Assembly (NCBI GenBank): GCA_003254885.1
Contig: QANT01007012.1
Span: 1 to 33,241, forward strand
Direction of reading: 5' to 3'
DNA from: Purshia tridentata
Taxonomy: Eukaryota > Streptophyta > Magnoliopsida > Rosales > Rosaceae
DNA length: 33,241 bases
Part shown: in pieces, positions 22,781 to 33,018 of the stretch
Position numbering within the stretch: position 1 is the stretch's first letter
Layout of the letters: every line of letters begins with the position of its first letter
The notes under the pieces: generated by a model
Told to the model about the DNA's origin: nothing
The model's input: the letters and a program-made list of their open reading frames with translations, nothing else
Databases searched by the model: none
Program-made: the position numbers and the translations under genes

Positions 22781-25389
22781 TTATCGTGGCATAACATTAG
22801 AAACTGTTAGTCCATTGATAGAGCTGCTATCATCACCTGTCTGGTTATGATCAGTGAATCTTCCCATGGAGAAGGCAGGTTTTTCAGGTTGGCTGAGACT
22901 GACAGATTCACTTTTCAACATTACCACGGCAGAAGACATGGTTGGCCTGTCATATGCATCCTCTTGAACACACAACAATCCAATATGGAGATATCTTAAA
23001 AATTCATCTGGATCACATAAATCAACCAGTAATGGATCAATTAGCTCCAACCCTTTACCTTCGTTCCATAATTTCCATGCCTGCATATCATCATTCAATT
23101 GGATAAGCTTCAAGCAGTGGTTCAATAGCAATATCACTCTGACAAAGTGTTATATAATTTAAGCCAGCTTAACTTACATTTGCTAAGAGGCTTGGAGCAC
23201 GTTTTATTAGATGAAAGCCCATGTTCCTTCTCCCAGTTATGATCTCAAGCAAGAGTACTCCAAAGCCAAAAACATCAGACTTGACAGAATACAATCCCTC
23301 CATAGCATATTCTGGAGCCATGTATCCACTATTCCAATACAAAAATTCAAAATATATAAATGTTTAGGAGCATATATGGGGAGTGAAAGTGTACAAATAT
23401 TAAATAATGGTTGCAAATTTAGAGATCAAGCACTTACTAAGTCCCAACTATTCTAGCAGTATTAGCTTGTCCTTCACTTCCTGCAAAGATCCTTGCCATG
23501 CCAAAGTCTGAGATCTTTGGGTTCATGTCATTGTCCAATAATACATTGCTGGCTTTCAGGTCTCGATGGATGATTCTAAGTCGAGAGTCCTCGTGCAAAT
23601 AAAGAATTCCTCTCGCAATTCCACTAATAATGTTTATACGTCTGCTCCAATCAAGTAGTGCACGTTTCTTTGAATCTAATTACCGTCATAAGATTAAGAC
23701 AGAAATGGAAAATCTTTACCGTGTAATGCTTAACTTTGGCCTAATTGATCATAAATCCCAATGATAAAGAAATTCATAGAGTAAAAAGAGAGGTTAACAA
23801 ACCAAATAGAATGACATCTAGGCTGCTGTTTGGCATGTATTCATATACAAGCAGTTTTTCCTCTCCATCCACACAAAATCCCAATAGCCGAACAAGATTT
23901 TTATGCTGAAGTTTCATTATCAGTAGAACTTCATTTGTGAATTCCTCTAAACCTTGCTCGGAACAGCTTGAAAGCCTCTTGATCGCCACTTCCTTTCCGT
24001 CCCTCAAGATTCCCTGAGAAAGACCAGATTCTTTTTGAAATCACAGAAAATTAATACTAACCAAGCAGACATGTACAAAATTTTAATAATTTGTTAAAGA
24101 AACACTGTTATTACCTTGTAAACAGGGCCAAAACCACCTTCTCCCAGCTTATTTGAATCAGAGAAATTGGCAGTAGCTGCATGTATAGATGCCAAACTGA
24201 TATAGGGGTATTCCTCAGATTTTGGGTCATTTTTTCTTTTAAAATTTTGTTCATGGAACAATGCATGTCCTAAAATTTCACTATCCCCTGTACACAGAAA
24301 AAAAAAAGAAAAAAGCTGCTTTCAGAAATCAATTATACTGAGCTTTAAGTAAACTTTTCCCATAAGCATTCTTACCTTTTTTATTTCTTTTTCTCATTGC
24401 AAGGCAGACACAGGAACCCAAAAGTACTATCGCCAGGCATGCCGAAGCAATTGTAAGGATTGTGATCAGCCATATTTTCCTTCCACTGCCTGCAATCATT
24501 AAAATGCAATTTATAATTGATTTCCCTTGTGAATGCTATAATAACATGTCTAATTGTGTCAGTAGAGATACACTCTTTAAAAGCACTTACCCTCCCCTTT
24601 GTTATCATTTGGAGAGCTAGGAATAGAAGCATCAGTGGCACCATTATAGAAGGCATATAACTCATACCTCAGATAGCAACTACGACTAAGAAGTCTTGCT
24701 CCGATGGAGAAATAGTACAACCTTAAAACATCTTCTATGGCTCTCTGAAGGCATTTATCACAGTCATCTCGAGATAAGTCTGTAGTGCACTGCACAAGAG
24801 CATATACCATGTTAGTCTCAAAACGTACTTCTCCAGTAGCATACATGTCAACTGAAAGATTATAAGCCGCTTGCTTAGCGAGGTCACTCAGAGTCTCATT
24901 CACAATAGACTCAAACTTTTCTGGGTCTGAAATATTCTTCAGGTTAGATTTGGCAATGTTGCCTTCTACATTCAAGCTGCCCAAGAAATTCTCATTGGAG
25001 TATCGCAATTGGCACTCTTCCTCCCATACAACTGCTTCTTTTGAGTTTGGACAAAGGGCCACACTAATGTCTGACTGTGCTGTACTTATGCAATCGTAAC
25101 AGGTATCAATAGTAACATAGTTGAGGCACATGTAAAGACCATAAACTATATCTGGGTCATTTCCAGTGGATGTATTGTACAATTTGGAAACAGAAGCATT
25201 AGAAGATAAGGAGTTGAGTAGACTATCAAGGTTTTTCTGAAATGGACTATTATCTGCATAGTTACTAGTGTTTGAGCATATACGATAAGGAGGGTCAGCA
25301 TAAGCAAGCTCACAAAGGAGGATGATGATGATGAGAAAACAAAGCAAAAGCAGTGGAATGGTTTTCAGAACACTTGGGAAATGATCCAT
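22781..25389 (-). CDS. Cysteine-rich receptor-like kinase (CRK), second copy
   Basis: Paralogue of the CRK at 18288, with the same seven-exon build and intron phases. Exons 5' to 3': 25389-24591, 24489-24376, 24287-24115, 24013-23803, 23675-23438, 23328-23178, 23080-22781. These total 1986 bases (661 aa) with no stop. I chose [12 protein letters not shown] (25389), which gives a clean signal peptide; MQALTTERQN at 25419 is an in-frame alternative. DUF26 motifs: [13 protein letters not shown] and [13 protein letters not shown]. The membrane helix is in exon 2 ([20 protein letters not shown]). Kinase: [39 protein letters not shown]. All catalytic residues are present, so it should be an active RD-type kinase. 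Exons 4, 5 and 6 have exactly the same lengths (211, 238, 151) as in the first copy, while the ectodomains have clearly diverged. Confidence 0.95.
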
Positions 25390-25463
25390 ATTTTGTCTCT
25401 CAGTGGTCAGTGCTTGCATACAATAAGAATTATGACTACGATCATATCAAAAGATGAATACCA

Positions 25464-25472
25464 TTTTATATA
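25464..25472 (-). promoter_or_regulatory. Possible TATA box of CRK second copy
   Basis: It reads TATATAAAA on the minus strand, about 75 bases before the ATG at 25389 and about 45 before the alternative ATG at 25419. A start site about 30 bases downstream of it would again favour 25389. Confidence 0.5.
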
Positions 25473-26349
25473 TAATATAGCTAAGTATACTTATTCTCCT
25501 TCCTGTTTGACCTTTGGCTACAGGAAAAATATACATGCATTCTATATTTCTATGAACAATCTGAATCATTGAATTAGTAGGTAATTTCTTGGAAGAGTGG
25601 TCAATTTTTTATTGGCTAAAATCACATCAATAGACATTCTAAGACTTTACCACTGAACCACCTTGCAGATTTTATCATATGTTTTTTATATGACTTAAAT
25701 AAGTAGAGAAATACAATATGAGCTTATGTATTAATCTATTCTAGGTCATTGTCATTTGTTAGTAATTTTGTCAAGTAGTTTCTGGCATGGAGTGTTTGAC
25801 TTCTCATTGAAAACAACCCTAGGCATATAAAAATATTAAAAAATTCCGGAATGGATCGAGTCTTACAAATCAATTGGCTGAAGTAAATTTCCTGGAAAGT
25901 GTGCTCGATCAGTTGGCATGTTTGTGTATTATTCCAGTCCTTAGCACTAACTTAAAGATTTTTTCACTGAAAAAGTCAAACTAATAGATAATGGCAAAGA
26001 CGTCACAAGAAAGGTGATGCAATTGTAACATATTCTTAAAAGATTTTTTTTTTGGGCCATAACATGCTTAGAGAGTTTTTATTTATTTATTCCTTATATA
26101 ATTAATGTACGTGGTTAGCGTAACCCACAGGCTACAGCTAGGGTTTGTACTGTCCGGATTGATTCAGTTTATGCTCAAAACCTTCAACCAAACCAATCTA
26201 AATCAATTTGAATTTTTAATAAACCAAAACCTGAATGGAGTTGCAAAGAGGAAAAAAAAGATGAAGGCATTGATTAGAGGGAGGTTGAGATTATTTGCAG
26301 GCAGCTCAATTAATGATTTGAACTATTTGTAAACAGAATTTTTGATTCA
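25473..26349. promoter_or_regulatory. Region between CRK second copy and LpxD, with W-box cores
   Basis: No gene is visible. W-box cores lie at 25507-25512, 25599-25604 (minus), 25796-25801 and 25974-25979 (minus), in the upstream region of the CRK. A 75-residue frame at 26105-26332 shows no recognisable domain and I do not treat it as a gene. Confidence 0.4.
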
Positions 26350-26516
26350 CTAATCAGGGTTTAGTCGAGTTGGTCGGGCCCATGGTTTGCTTACATGTGG
26401 TATGAGGTTCGATTCCTCAAAGGTACCTATATATATCTAACTATTTGCTAGAATTTCCCCAATTTCGATCCAAGTTTCGATTAGGGAATTTTCGAATATC
26501 AAAAAAAGAACATAGC
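26350..26516 (+). mobile_element. tRNA-derived SINE upstream of LpxD
   Basis: It starts with a tRNA-like head: A-box TAGTCGAGTTGG at 26362-26373 and a canonical B box GGTTCGATTCC at 26406-26416. It ends in an A-rich tail, atcaaaaaaagaa. Flanking direct repeats tttttgattca (26339-26349) and tgtttgattca (26517-26527) look like an 11-base target duplication. The short length (~167 bp) and lack of a foldable acceptor stem fit a SINE better than a tRNA gene. Its presence at the same place in the copy at 16956 shows that it inserted before the segment was duplicated. Confidence 0.75.
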
Positions 26517-26632
26517 TGTTTGATTCAGCTTATGTATGGATAAAATTGTAGCAAACCGTTTCGAATGATTTAGTTGGTTTAATCGATTAAATCTCTACCC
26601 CTAAACTTCACCTACAATTTTCTTTTTAGATT

Positions 26633-26760
26633 TGGGCTTCGACTAGCATTTAAGGCCCAAGCTCGGCGCTGGTTTACTGTGTAATACTTGTCCATCACAT
26701 AAGCCCAATACAGGCTGACCAAGATGCCCTCCACACAAAACACGCCATGATCGATATATA
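26633..26760 (+). promoter_or_regulatory. LpxD promoter with site-II-like motifs and TATA
   Basis: TGGGCT at 26633-26638, GGCCCA at 26654-26659 and AGCCCA at 26702-26707 fit the TGGGCY site-II motif found in promoters of many plant mitochondrial and growth-related genes. A TATATA lies at 26755-26760, 77 bases before the ATG. The assignment rests on motif and position only. Confidence 0.45.
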
Positions 26761-26836
26761 GCTGGTTCACTTCAGGTTCAGACACAAACAGACAACACTG
26801 GTCACTTTCCCTCCTCACTTAACTCACTACTCAGCT

Positions 26837-29063
26837 ATGACACTCACTCTTACAAGACTTGCAGCTACATTCGGCTACACCTCCCATCTGCAACACGTTC
26901 GAGCCTTGTCTCGGTTGCGCTTCGCCACTTGTTATAGCTACTTCGTGTGCTCTTACTCGTCTGGTAAGTCCCCAAACTGCTTGTGAAATTGTCTCTTCGA
27001 CAATGTATTTGACATTAACTACCAGTTCCGCACATGCTCTGTATTTCAAGATTAGAGGACAGTGCTGGAACCAAACTCCCAGAATTTCAAAAATGGCCTA
27101 ATGGAGGTGGGTCTTTCCACAAGTCTGCCTGCATTGACCCAACAGTTTTCATAGAGTTTGGTGCTATTGTTCATTCAAAATCCATTGTGGGTGAACATGC
27201 TCATATTGGTTCTGGAGCTGTCATTGGACCTTGTGTTAAAGTTGGCCAATCAACAAAAATAGGGTAATTATCAAATTTTATGCTTGACGTTGTCTTTGGA
27301 AGAATTTATAATGATTTGTTTTGGTAGAGTTACCATGTTGTCTAATTTTTACAGCTACAATGTTGCACTCAGTAATTGCACTATAGGCAATTCGTGTATA
27401 ATCCACAATGGTGCATGCATTGGTCAAGATGGTAAGCCCACTTACTATTAAAAGTTAAAAGAAAACATCAAAACATTGTTTGGTTTGAATCTGATATTGG
27501 TGGAATTGTGTTAAAAAGCATATTTTGATATTGTGATGAATAAAAATTAGTTATGATTTAATATGAACAGTATTTAATGTGAGCCAATTGATATAGACAT
27601 CTGATGTTTGCTGCGATGTTGTTTGACTACAGGATTTGGGTTTATGGTGGATGAGCATGGGAATATGATAAAGAAGCCTCAAGTTAGTGATGCTTTTTGG
27701 TACTTGAATTGCAGTCTAATTTGGTTTTCTTTCTCTTTTATGTTCTTTTGAGTGTCTTTATCTCATATAATTTAAAGTTCTTAAGATCGTGAAACTTCAG
27801 TGTTTCATAATCGACATATTTATTTCTGTAGTGGTTCGTCATGTTGCATTATGTGGGCTGGAGTTCTTCATATATATGACATGTATAACCATAAGAGGTC
27901 ATGTATTCATATGCATTCAACTTAGAAACGTAAGTATCTTAATGTGTCTTTCTTGTTCTTCATTCCATCCCCAAGATGCTGAATGCTAGGATAGGGAACT
28001 ATGTGGAGATTGGTGCAAATACATGTATTGACAGGGGCAGGTGAGAAATATAGCCTTTATGTATCTTTTACAATGTTGAGCTTGCATGCTTATATTTTCT
28101 GAATCAGTCTGTGCTCGGATTCTGTTGAGTTCTAATACTAATTATAACTTTCATTGGTTCATGCAGTTGGAGAGATACGGTTGTAGGGGACCATTCAAAG
28201 ATAGATAATTTAGTTCAGGTTGAATTCTTTCTTTTGCATTGTTTCTAACTTTCCTGGAATCTACAATAACTAGTTTGCTTGGGTTTGCAGATTGGTCATA
28301 ATGTAGTTATTGGGAATAATTGCATGCTTTGTGGACAAGTTGGGATTGCAGGCTCAGTTACGTATGTTCTTTCTCTCTCTCCATCTTTTCTTTTTTCTTT
28401 TTTTCTTTTTTTTCTGATTTACGGATCTGCCAAAGGTAATGATTTTTTCCTCTTATAGGGTAGGAGACTACGTAACTATGGGGGGAAGGGTAGCAGTTCG
28501 TGACCATGTCACCATTGTATCAAAGGTTTTTGTTCAAATACAAGGAGCCACTCTAGTAGTAATTTAAACTAGTCATGATTTGTGACTTGTCAAACAACAC
28601 AGTATTCTATTTAAAGTATCATATCAGTTCTGAAGTTTGATGTTGTTGGAAGGGCCCAGAATCTTACTTTCGTTTTTATTTGTTTATTTTAATTTTATTC
28701 TTTTTCAGGCTCTCCCATTTCATAATTCACTGAGGAGTATGGTTGAATATCTAATTACATGGACTTTGCAGGTACGGCTTGCTGCTCTTAGCTGTGTCAC
28801 GAAGGATATTAAAGAACCTGGAGATTATGGTGGCTTTCCAGCTGTAAGTACCATCTTGAACTTTTCTTCTGAGAAACGAAGAAGAAGAATATACTTTTTC
28901 ATATTATTGTGTACCAAAAATAATGGAGTTGGTGCAGGATGATTGTTGGACGTTATATCAAATTAATATATAAATAATGTAAGTTACTTTTCAGGTTCCA
29001 ATCCATGAGTGGCGAAGACAAGTTGCAAACTACTGCAAGACATCAAAAAAGCGGAACCCTTAG
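26837..29063 (+). CDS. LPXD: UDP-3-O-acylglucosamine N-acyltransferase, mitochondrial type
   Basis: Enzyme of the lipid A-like pathway that plants keep in mitochondria. It moves a 3-hydroxyacyl group from acyl-ACP to the 2-amino group of UDP-3-O-acylglucosamine. Exons: 26837-26963, 27056-27263, 27355-27431, 27633-27682, 27976-28040, 28167-28218, 28291-28361, 28459-28525, 28772-28843, 28995-29063. These give 858 bases (285 aa) with no stop and GT/AG borders. The N-terminus ([20 protein letters not shown]) is rich in Arg, Ser and Thr and lacks acids, as in a mitochondrial presequence. From residue ~60 hexapeptide repeats of a left-handed beta-helix run on ([30 protein letters not shown]). The motif [12 protein letters not shown] carries the expected catalytic His. 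The C-terminus has [19 protein letters not shown]. The short N-terminal uridine-binding domain of bacterial LpxD is not obvious, as in other plant forms. The exon 1 donor and 27056 acceptor are the least certain borders. Confidence 0.92.
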
Positions 29064-29828
29064 AATCGTTAGAAAGGGAAATCAGGTTCCACCCTTATGT
29101 TATTAAACCCTTGTTCTGTTATTATGAGCTTGTGAGGGTTTTTACTGTCTTAGCAAAAAGACAACTACTCCAGGAATTGTGATCAGGTTGTTAATGTAAT
29201 TTGTTGATTGCTCTACAATTTGTTATCCCTAAACTCGTGAACTGCTAATGGGGCCTTTTTCTTCAGGTATTGAATCAATTATGAAGTATTTCATTCTTTA
29301 ATCTCATGAAATTTATTAACAGAAAAAGTTCTTGATTTTGGAGGGATGTCAGGTTGAGTTTCGGCAACCTCTCTTGGCTCCTAGTTTACATTAACAAGGC
29401 GTAAGTCATAAGTCAAGAACTTGTTGCACTTTTAATACTGGTTGAGCAATGATTCTTAAAGTCTTTTATCTTGCCACTGGAGGCCTCGCACTTGCAACTC
29501 TGCTGCACATGGTCAAGTTTGCCTATCTTGTAATGATTTTTCATAATGGATTGAGGATGCACCTAATTGGTTGCATCCAATCTTAATTTCTGATATACCC
29601 ACTGTGGTTTAATCAATGAAAGCTCTGCTTTTCTTCTCAACAAAAAAAGAAAGAAAAAGAAAAAGTCTATTCTTTTTCTTATGACTATAAAAGAGGCTTA
29701 GAATTAATGATACTTCACCAATGTAATAGTATGTGCAGATCATATTGACAAATTGTTGAACAATGAGCAGTAAATTACAAACAATAACATGAAAACAAGG
29801 CCATATAATAGATTTGCAGGAAAACATC
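29064..29828. other. LpxD 3' flank and convergent intergenic region
   Basis: It holds the LpxD 3' UTR and the tail of the convergent NHL gene. A purine-rich tract (aaaaaaagaaagaaaaagaa) near 29641-29664 follows aatcaatgaaagctctgc and may be an A-tail of a retroposed scrap, but no target duplication was found. No gene is seen. Confidence 0.45.
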
Positions 29829-30395
29829 TTAATACAATAATCGAAGAGTATTCCTCCTCCATTTCTTGGAAGCATGGCGTAGCTTAATTTTCTTCTTCTT
29901 ACCTGAAATCTTGCCATCAGAACCAATCCGTAATTTACCTTGCAAGTCTATCCCATGATGCTTACTCTTGATTCCCCATGTTTTATATTGAACCCTAGTT
30001 TGTAAAGCCGCCTTCAATTCTGCAGTTGCATTTGATATGGAATTGCGAATAGCTTTCCAAACTTGTGGATTGGCATTCACAGAATCAATCACTTGACGGG
30101 TTCTGCCTCTCCCTTGATGAAAAGAAGGTATGGTTTTCTCCCCAACTCTGTCCTGCCCATAATAGAATGTTAAAATTGTGTCATCATAGTAATTGGTAGA
30201 GTCCTTGTTGGAGTTTTCAATTTCAAGGGCATATAAGATAGAGCCATTTTGACCCCCATTGGTTGGGATGGTGATATCCACAATGGAATAGTTAGGGGAG
30301 CTCGGCCGTAAAATCAGCCATAGACATAAGGCTAGGAGGCCCAGGAGGCCTAGGACTTGCAGAAGCCATAAATAGAAACTCTTGGTTTCATACAT
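29829..30395 (-). CDS. NDR1/HIN1-like (LEA-2) membrane protein, first copy
   Basis: Single-exon gene of 188 residues. It has a short cytosolic N-terminus (MYETKSFY), one membrane helix (WLLQVLGLLGLLALCLWLIL, residues ~10-29), then RPSSPNYSIVDITIP, the usual entry into the LEA-2 beta-sandwich. The family's N-P-N...YYD motif appears as NSNKDSTNYYDD. The C-terminus is very basic (GKKKKIKLRHASKKWRR), unlike the neighbour at 31804. NHL proteins sit at the plasma membrane; some (NDR1) are needed for resistance signalling, others act in sugar transport or stress, so the exact role is open. It ends convergently with LpxD. Confidence 0.88.
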   Translation of the reverse strand: MYETKSFYLWLLQVLGLLGLLALCLWLILRPSSPNYSIVDITIPTNGGQNGSILYALEIENSNKDSTNYYDDTILTFYYGQDRVGEKTIPSFHQGRGRTRQVIDSVNANPQVWKAIRNSISNATAELKAALQTRVQYKTWGIKSKHHGIDLQGKLRIGSDGKISGKKKKIKLRHASKKWRRNTLRLLY

Positions 30396-31125
30396 TCTCT
30401 GACATCCAAAATTTAAGATAAACTGGGTTCCACTAATTGTTTAGGTGAGAACTGAGAAGGAGAAGAAGGAGATAAGTGTTTAATTTTGCAGCAAGCAATG
30501 TCACATGAAGGAATATCAGAGTGCTTGTTATCCAAGTTACAAGAGTATATGTTCTTTTCTTTAAGGTGACATTTAACTTTTAGAATTTGTAATGGGATTT
30601 CAGCCCTATTATCAGTTTGATCTTGTGGTGTAGCTTTATATTCATCTACTGCCAGGGTGTAGATGATGTAAATGGAACTCTTTGGAATTAGACTCAGCTA
30701 CACATTATTACAGAAAAGGATTGAAAATTAAGATTCGAAGATTGTCGAGAGTCGTGTTTAAAAGAAATGTTATTCTTCAGGACTTGGGTTGAACAGTACA
30801 ATTATCTGGAAAACAATTGGTTAATAAAGTTTGAATTGGACTTGATTTAATCACTCAAATCAGAATTATTTCGGTAATAAACTTCAAACCCTCAAGTACG
30901 TATTTGGTTTTCTCTCTCCCAGTTGGCAATGAGAGAGGATGGGAAGGGGCCGGGGTGGGATTGCTGGGTGGGGTGGATACTTAGATTTTGAATGATCTAA
31001 TTCCTTAAATTTTAGTGAATATATCAATATTTGTTTTCAGATTATAAACATGTTAATAATAAACAAGTAAAACCAAACATGATTACAAAACAAGTTAATC
31101 ATGTTGATGGAACATGTTTAACAAT
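30396..31125. promoter_or_regulatory. Upstream region of the first NHL copy
   Basis: No gene. Two blocks, 30536-30562 and 30711-30785, have counterparts upstream of the second NHL gene (32531-32566 and 32929-33010), for example atatgttcttttctt and agaaatgttattctt. This is what a tandem duplication that included the promoter would leave. A TATAAAG (minus) at 30634-30640 could be a core promoter element about 240 bases before the ATG. Confidence 0.5.
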
Positions 31126-31417
31126 TAGGAGTGGGCATCAACCCGTCCGAGCTGACACTCTGACTAAGTCGACCCAATTCGATAGACGTCGGCTCGATTT
31201 CGGGTTCTGTCCTTCATCAACCATCGGCACTCGAGCCAGAGAGAGAGAGAGAGAGGCATCGGCTCCTATTTTTTTCGACGAGAAATAGAGAGAAGCCTTG
31301 TCAATTTAATCTGAACCTCAACTGCTCCACCGCAAAACCGACTAACCTAAACTCGCTTTGGAATGGATGTGCAAGCGGTGGCAGATTAAGTCCCAAACCG
31401 ACATCCGCCCACCCCTA
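31126..31417. mobile_element. hAT-like MITE
   Basis: The ends are inverted: TAGGAGTGGGC at the left and the reverse complement TAGGGGTGGGC from the right, the terminal text common in plant hAT elements. The 8 bases outside are ttaacaat and tttacagt, six of eight matching, in keeping with the 8-bp hAT target duplication. The inside is GC-richer than its surroundings and contains an (AG)n run at 31238-31255. There is no transposase, and the 85-residue frame crossing it is not considered a gene. Confidence 0.7.
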
Positions 31418-31803
31418 TTTACAGTTATGTCATATAGAGTTCAAGAAAGTTGACACACTTATTGTGTTGCATTTAACTTGACTATAATTGAGTATATGTA
31501 TATCTTAAAAACAAGCGAACATAAATTTCCACCCCTCCACTGGAGTGGGGTAGGGTTCATTGTTGTTGGTTTTTTTTTGAAAAAAAAAATACTTTGGCCA
31601 GTAGTATTATTTCTCTAAATTCTTATTGCTCCAATTAATTTTTTTAATTTTTACTTTCCAATGTCATCAATTTCTTCATCACGATTCGAGCAAAATAAAA
31701 ACTTTTGATGATAAAAGTTCAACACCAAAAGCATATGAAAATAGAAACCAGTTCATTGAAATAAAAAAGTAGAATAAAATTAAAGGAAAAATATTCTCCA
31801 AAC
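31418..31803. other. 3' flank of the second NHL copy
   Basis: AT-rich, with T- and A-runs at about 31570-31592. It probably contains the 3' UTR of the NHL gene at 31804. No other feature is seen. Confidence 0.5.
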
Positions 31804-32430
31804 TCAGGTGAAATAGACAGGACATCTCCTATGTTTAGAAGATGGCAAGATCAAGCCATCGTGGCCCACATCTAAATCACAGTTGGCGTACATCCGATGG
31901 CGCTTAGTGTCCCAAGCTGAAATCTTAAATCTAATCCTAGACGTCAACTCAAGGCGAAAATGAAATACAGCCGTCGCTTTTGCACGATCATTCAGTAATA
32001 CCATCCAACGTTTCTTACTGACCTTTAAGGTGGGCCCACTGAATGATCCATTTATCACTGCTGTGTTCTTGGGTTCTTGATAAAACGGTTGCAATAGCGA
32101 CTTGTCGGACTCGATCCGTTGATTCTTGTAGTAAACAGCCCCGTCCATTGAATCATAAAATATGCCAATAACATGGTTCGGGTTTTGGACGGTGGCATTG
32201 AATGTTAATGGTATGCCCGGTTTGAACAAACCGGGTACCGTGAACTCATGGATATAAAACCCTGGACGGTGTGGACGTAGACTAAGCCATAGGATGAAAG
32301 TTATGATACCAAGAAAAAGAATGAGGCCCAAGAAAATGGCACATAAAAGCTTGGTGAACCGGGTGGGGAGGCTTTCGCGGACCCGGTGCTCCGGTGACGA
32401 CGGGGCCGGCAACCACCTGGGGGTGTGCAT
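31804..32430 (-). CDS. NDR1/HIN1-like (LEA-2) membrane protein, second copy
   Basis: Single-exon gene of 208 residues. The cytosolic N-terminus is proline- and arginine-rich (MHTPRWLPAPSSPEHRVRES). One membrane helix follows (LCAIFLGLILFLGIITFILW, residues ~29-48), then LSLRPHRPGFYIHEFTVPG, a hallmark entry to the LEA-2 domain. NPNHVIGIFYD is the textbook NHL motif. The C-terminus ends RRCPVYFT. Compared with the copy at 29829 it has a longer tail before the helix and an intact N-P-N motif. The shared upstream blocks suggest tandem duplication, but the proteins have drifted far apart. It is likely at the plasma membrane; the role is not specified by sequence. Confidence 0.92.
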   Translation of the reverse strand: MHTPRWLPAPSSPEHRVRESLPTRFTKLLCAIFLGLILFLGIITFILWLSLRPHRPGFYIHEFTVPGLFKPGIPLTFNATVQNPNHVIGIFYDSMDGAVYYKNQRIESDKSLLQPFYQEPKNTAVINGSFSGPTLKVSKKRWMVLLNDRAKATAVFHFRLELTSRIRFKISAWDTKRHRMYANCDLDVGHDGLILPSSKHRRCPVYFT

Positions 32431-33018
32431 TTTTTACAGAGATAGAAGAATAATTTGGGAAGAAAGGAGACATAGTATTGAATTTTGTAGGGAGAAATAT
32501 AAGAAGTGGGTGGTGTTGATTGTTGTCTAAGTTACATGCAGGAGCAGGAGGATATGTTCTTTTCTTGTACCCTTGCAGCTAAGGGATAGTAACGTGTGAT
32601 GGGCTACGAAGGTAGGAACCAATGTTCGCTAAAAACATCCCCCTCAGGGACAAGTCAGGGTCAGGCCGGGTTGGAGTCACTCGGCACTCCCCATCCACAC
32701 AGGGTTAGAGATATATATGAACCTAACGTACCCATTCATGCTATACCTCTGCTCTGATGCCTTGTTAAACACATTGGTACAATTTATCCTTATAAATTAG
32801 CTTGCAATGAAATATTAAATGTTCTAAAGATACCCAGATGACGTAGCTAGGACTATACTAGCTAATAGTTATTATAGATTTACGTTGAATTGTCAACTCG
32901 CACACAAACATCACTAGCTAGTAGATTCCAGAGAAGGATCGAGGATTATCAATTCAAGGATTGTCAGGGTCATCACTCATGTTTATAGGAGAAAGAAATG
33001 TTATTCTTAAGACAAACT
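32431..33018. promoter_or_regulatory. Upstream region of the second NHL copy
   Basis: No gene. It contains the blocks 32531-32566 and 32929-33010 shared with the first NHL upstream region. About 220 bases more separate the blocks here than in the first copy, so this region has gained, or the other has lost, sequence. Confidence 0.5.

Noticed and set aside
26105..26332. 75-residue plus-strand frame upstream of LpxD
   Set aside because: No domain, no conserved start context, and low-complexity composition; treated as chance.
26362..26416. Functional tRNA gene
   Set aside because: A and B boxes are present but no paired acceptor stem or anticodon arm could be made, and an A-tail with flanking repeats points to a SINE.
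31031..31288. 85-residue plus-strand frame
   Set aside because: It crosses the boundary of the hAT-like MITE and consists largely of its repeat text.
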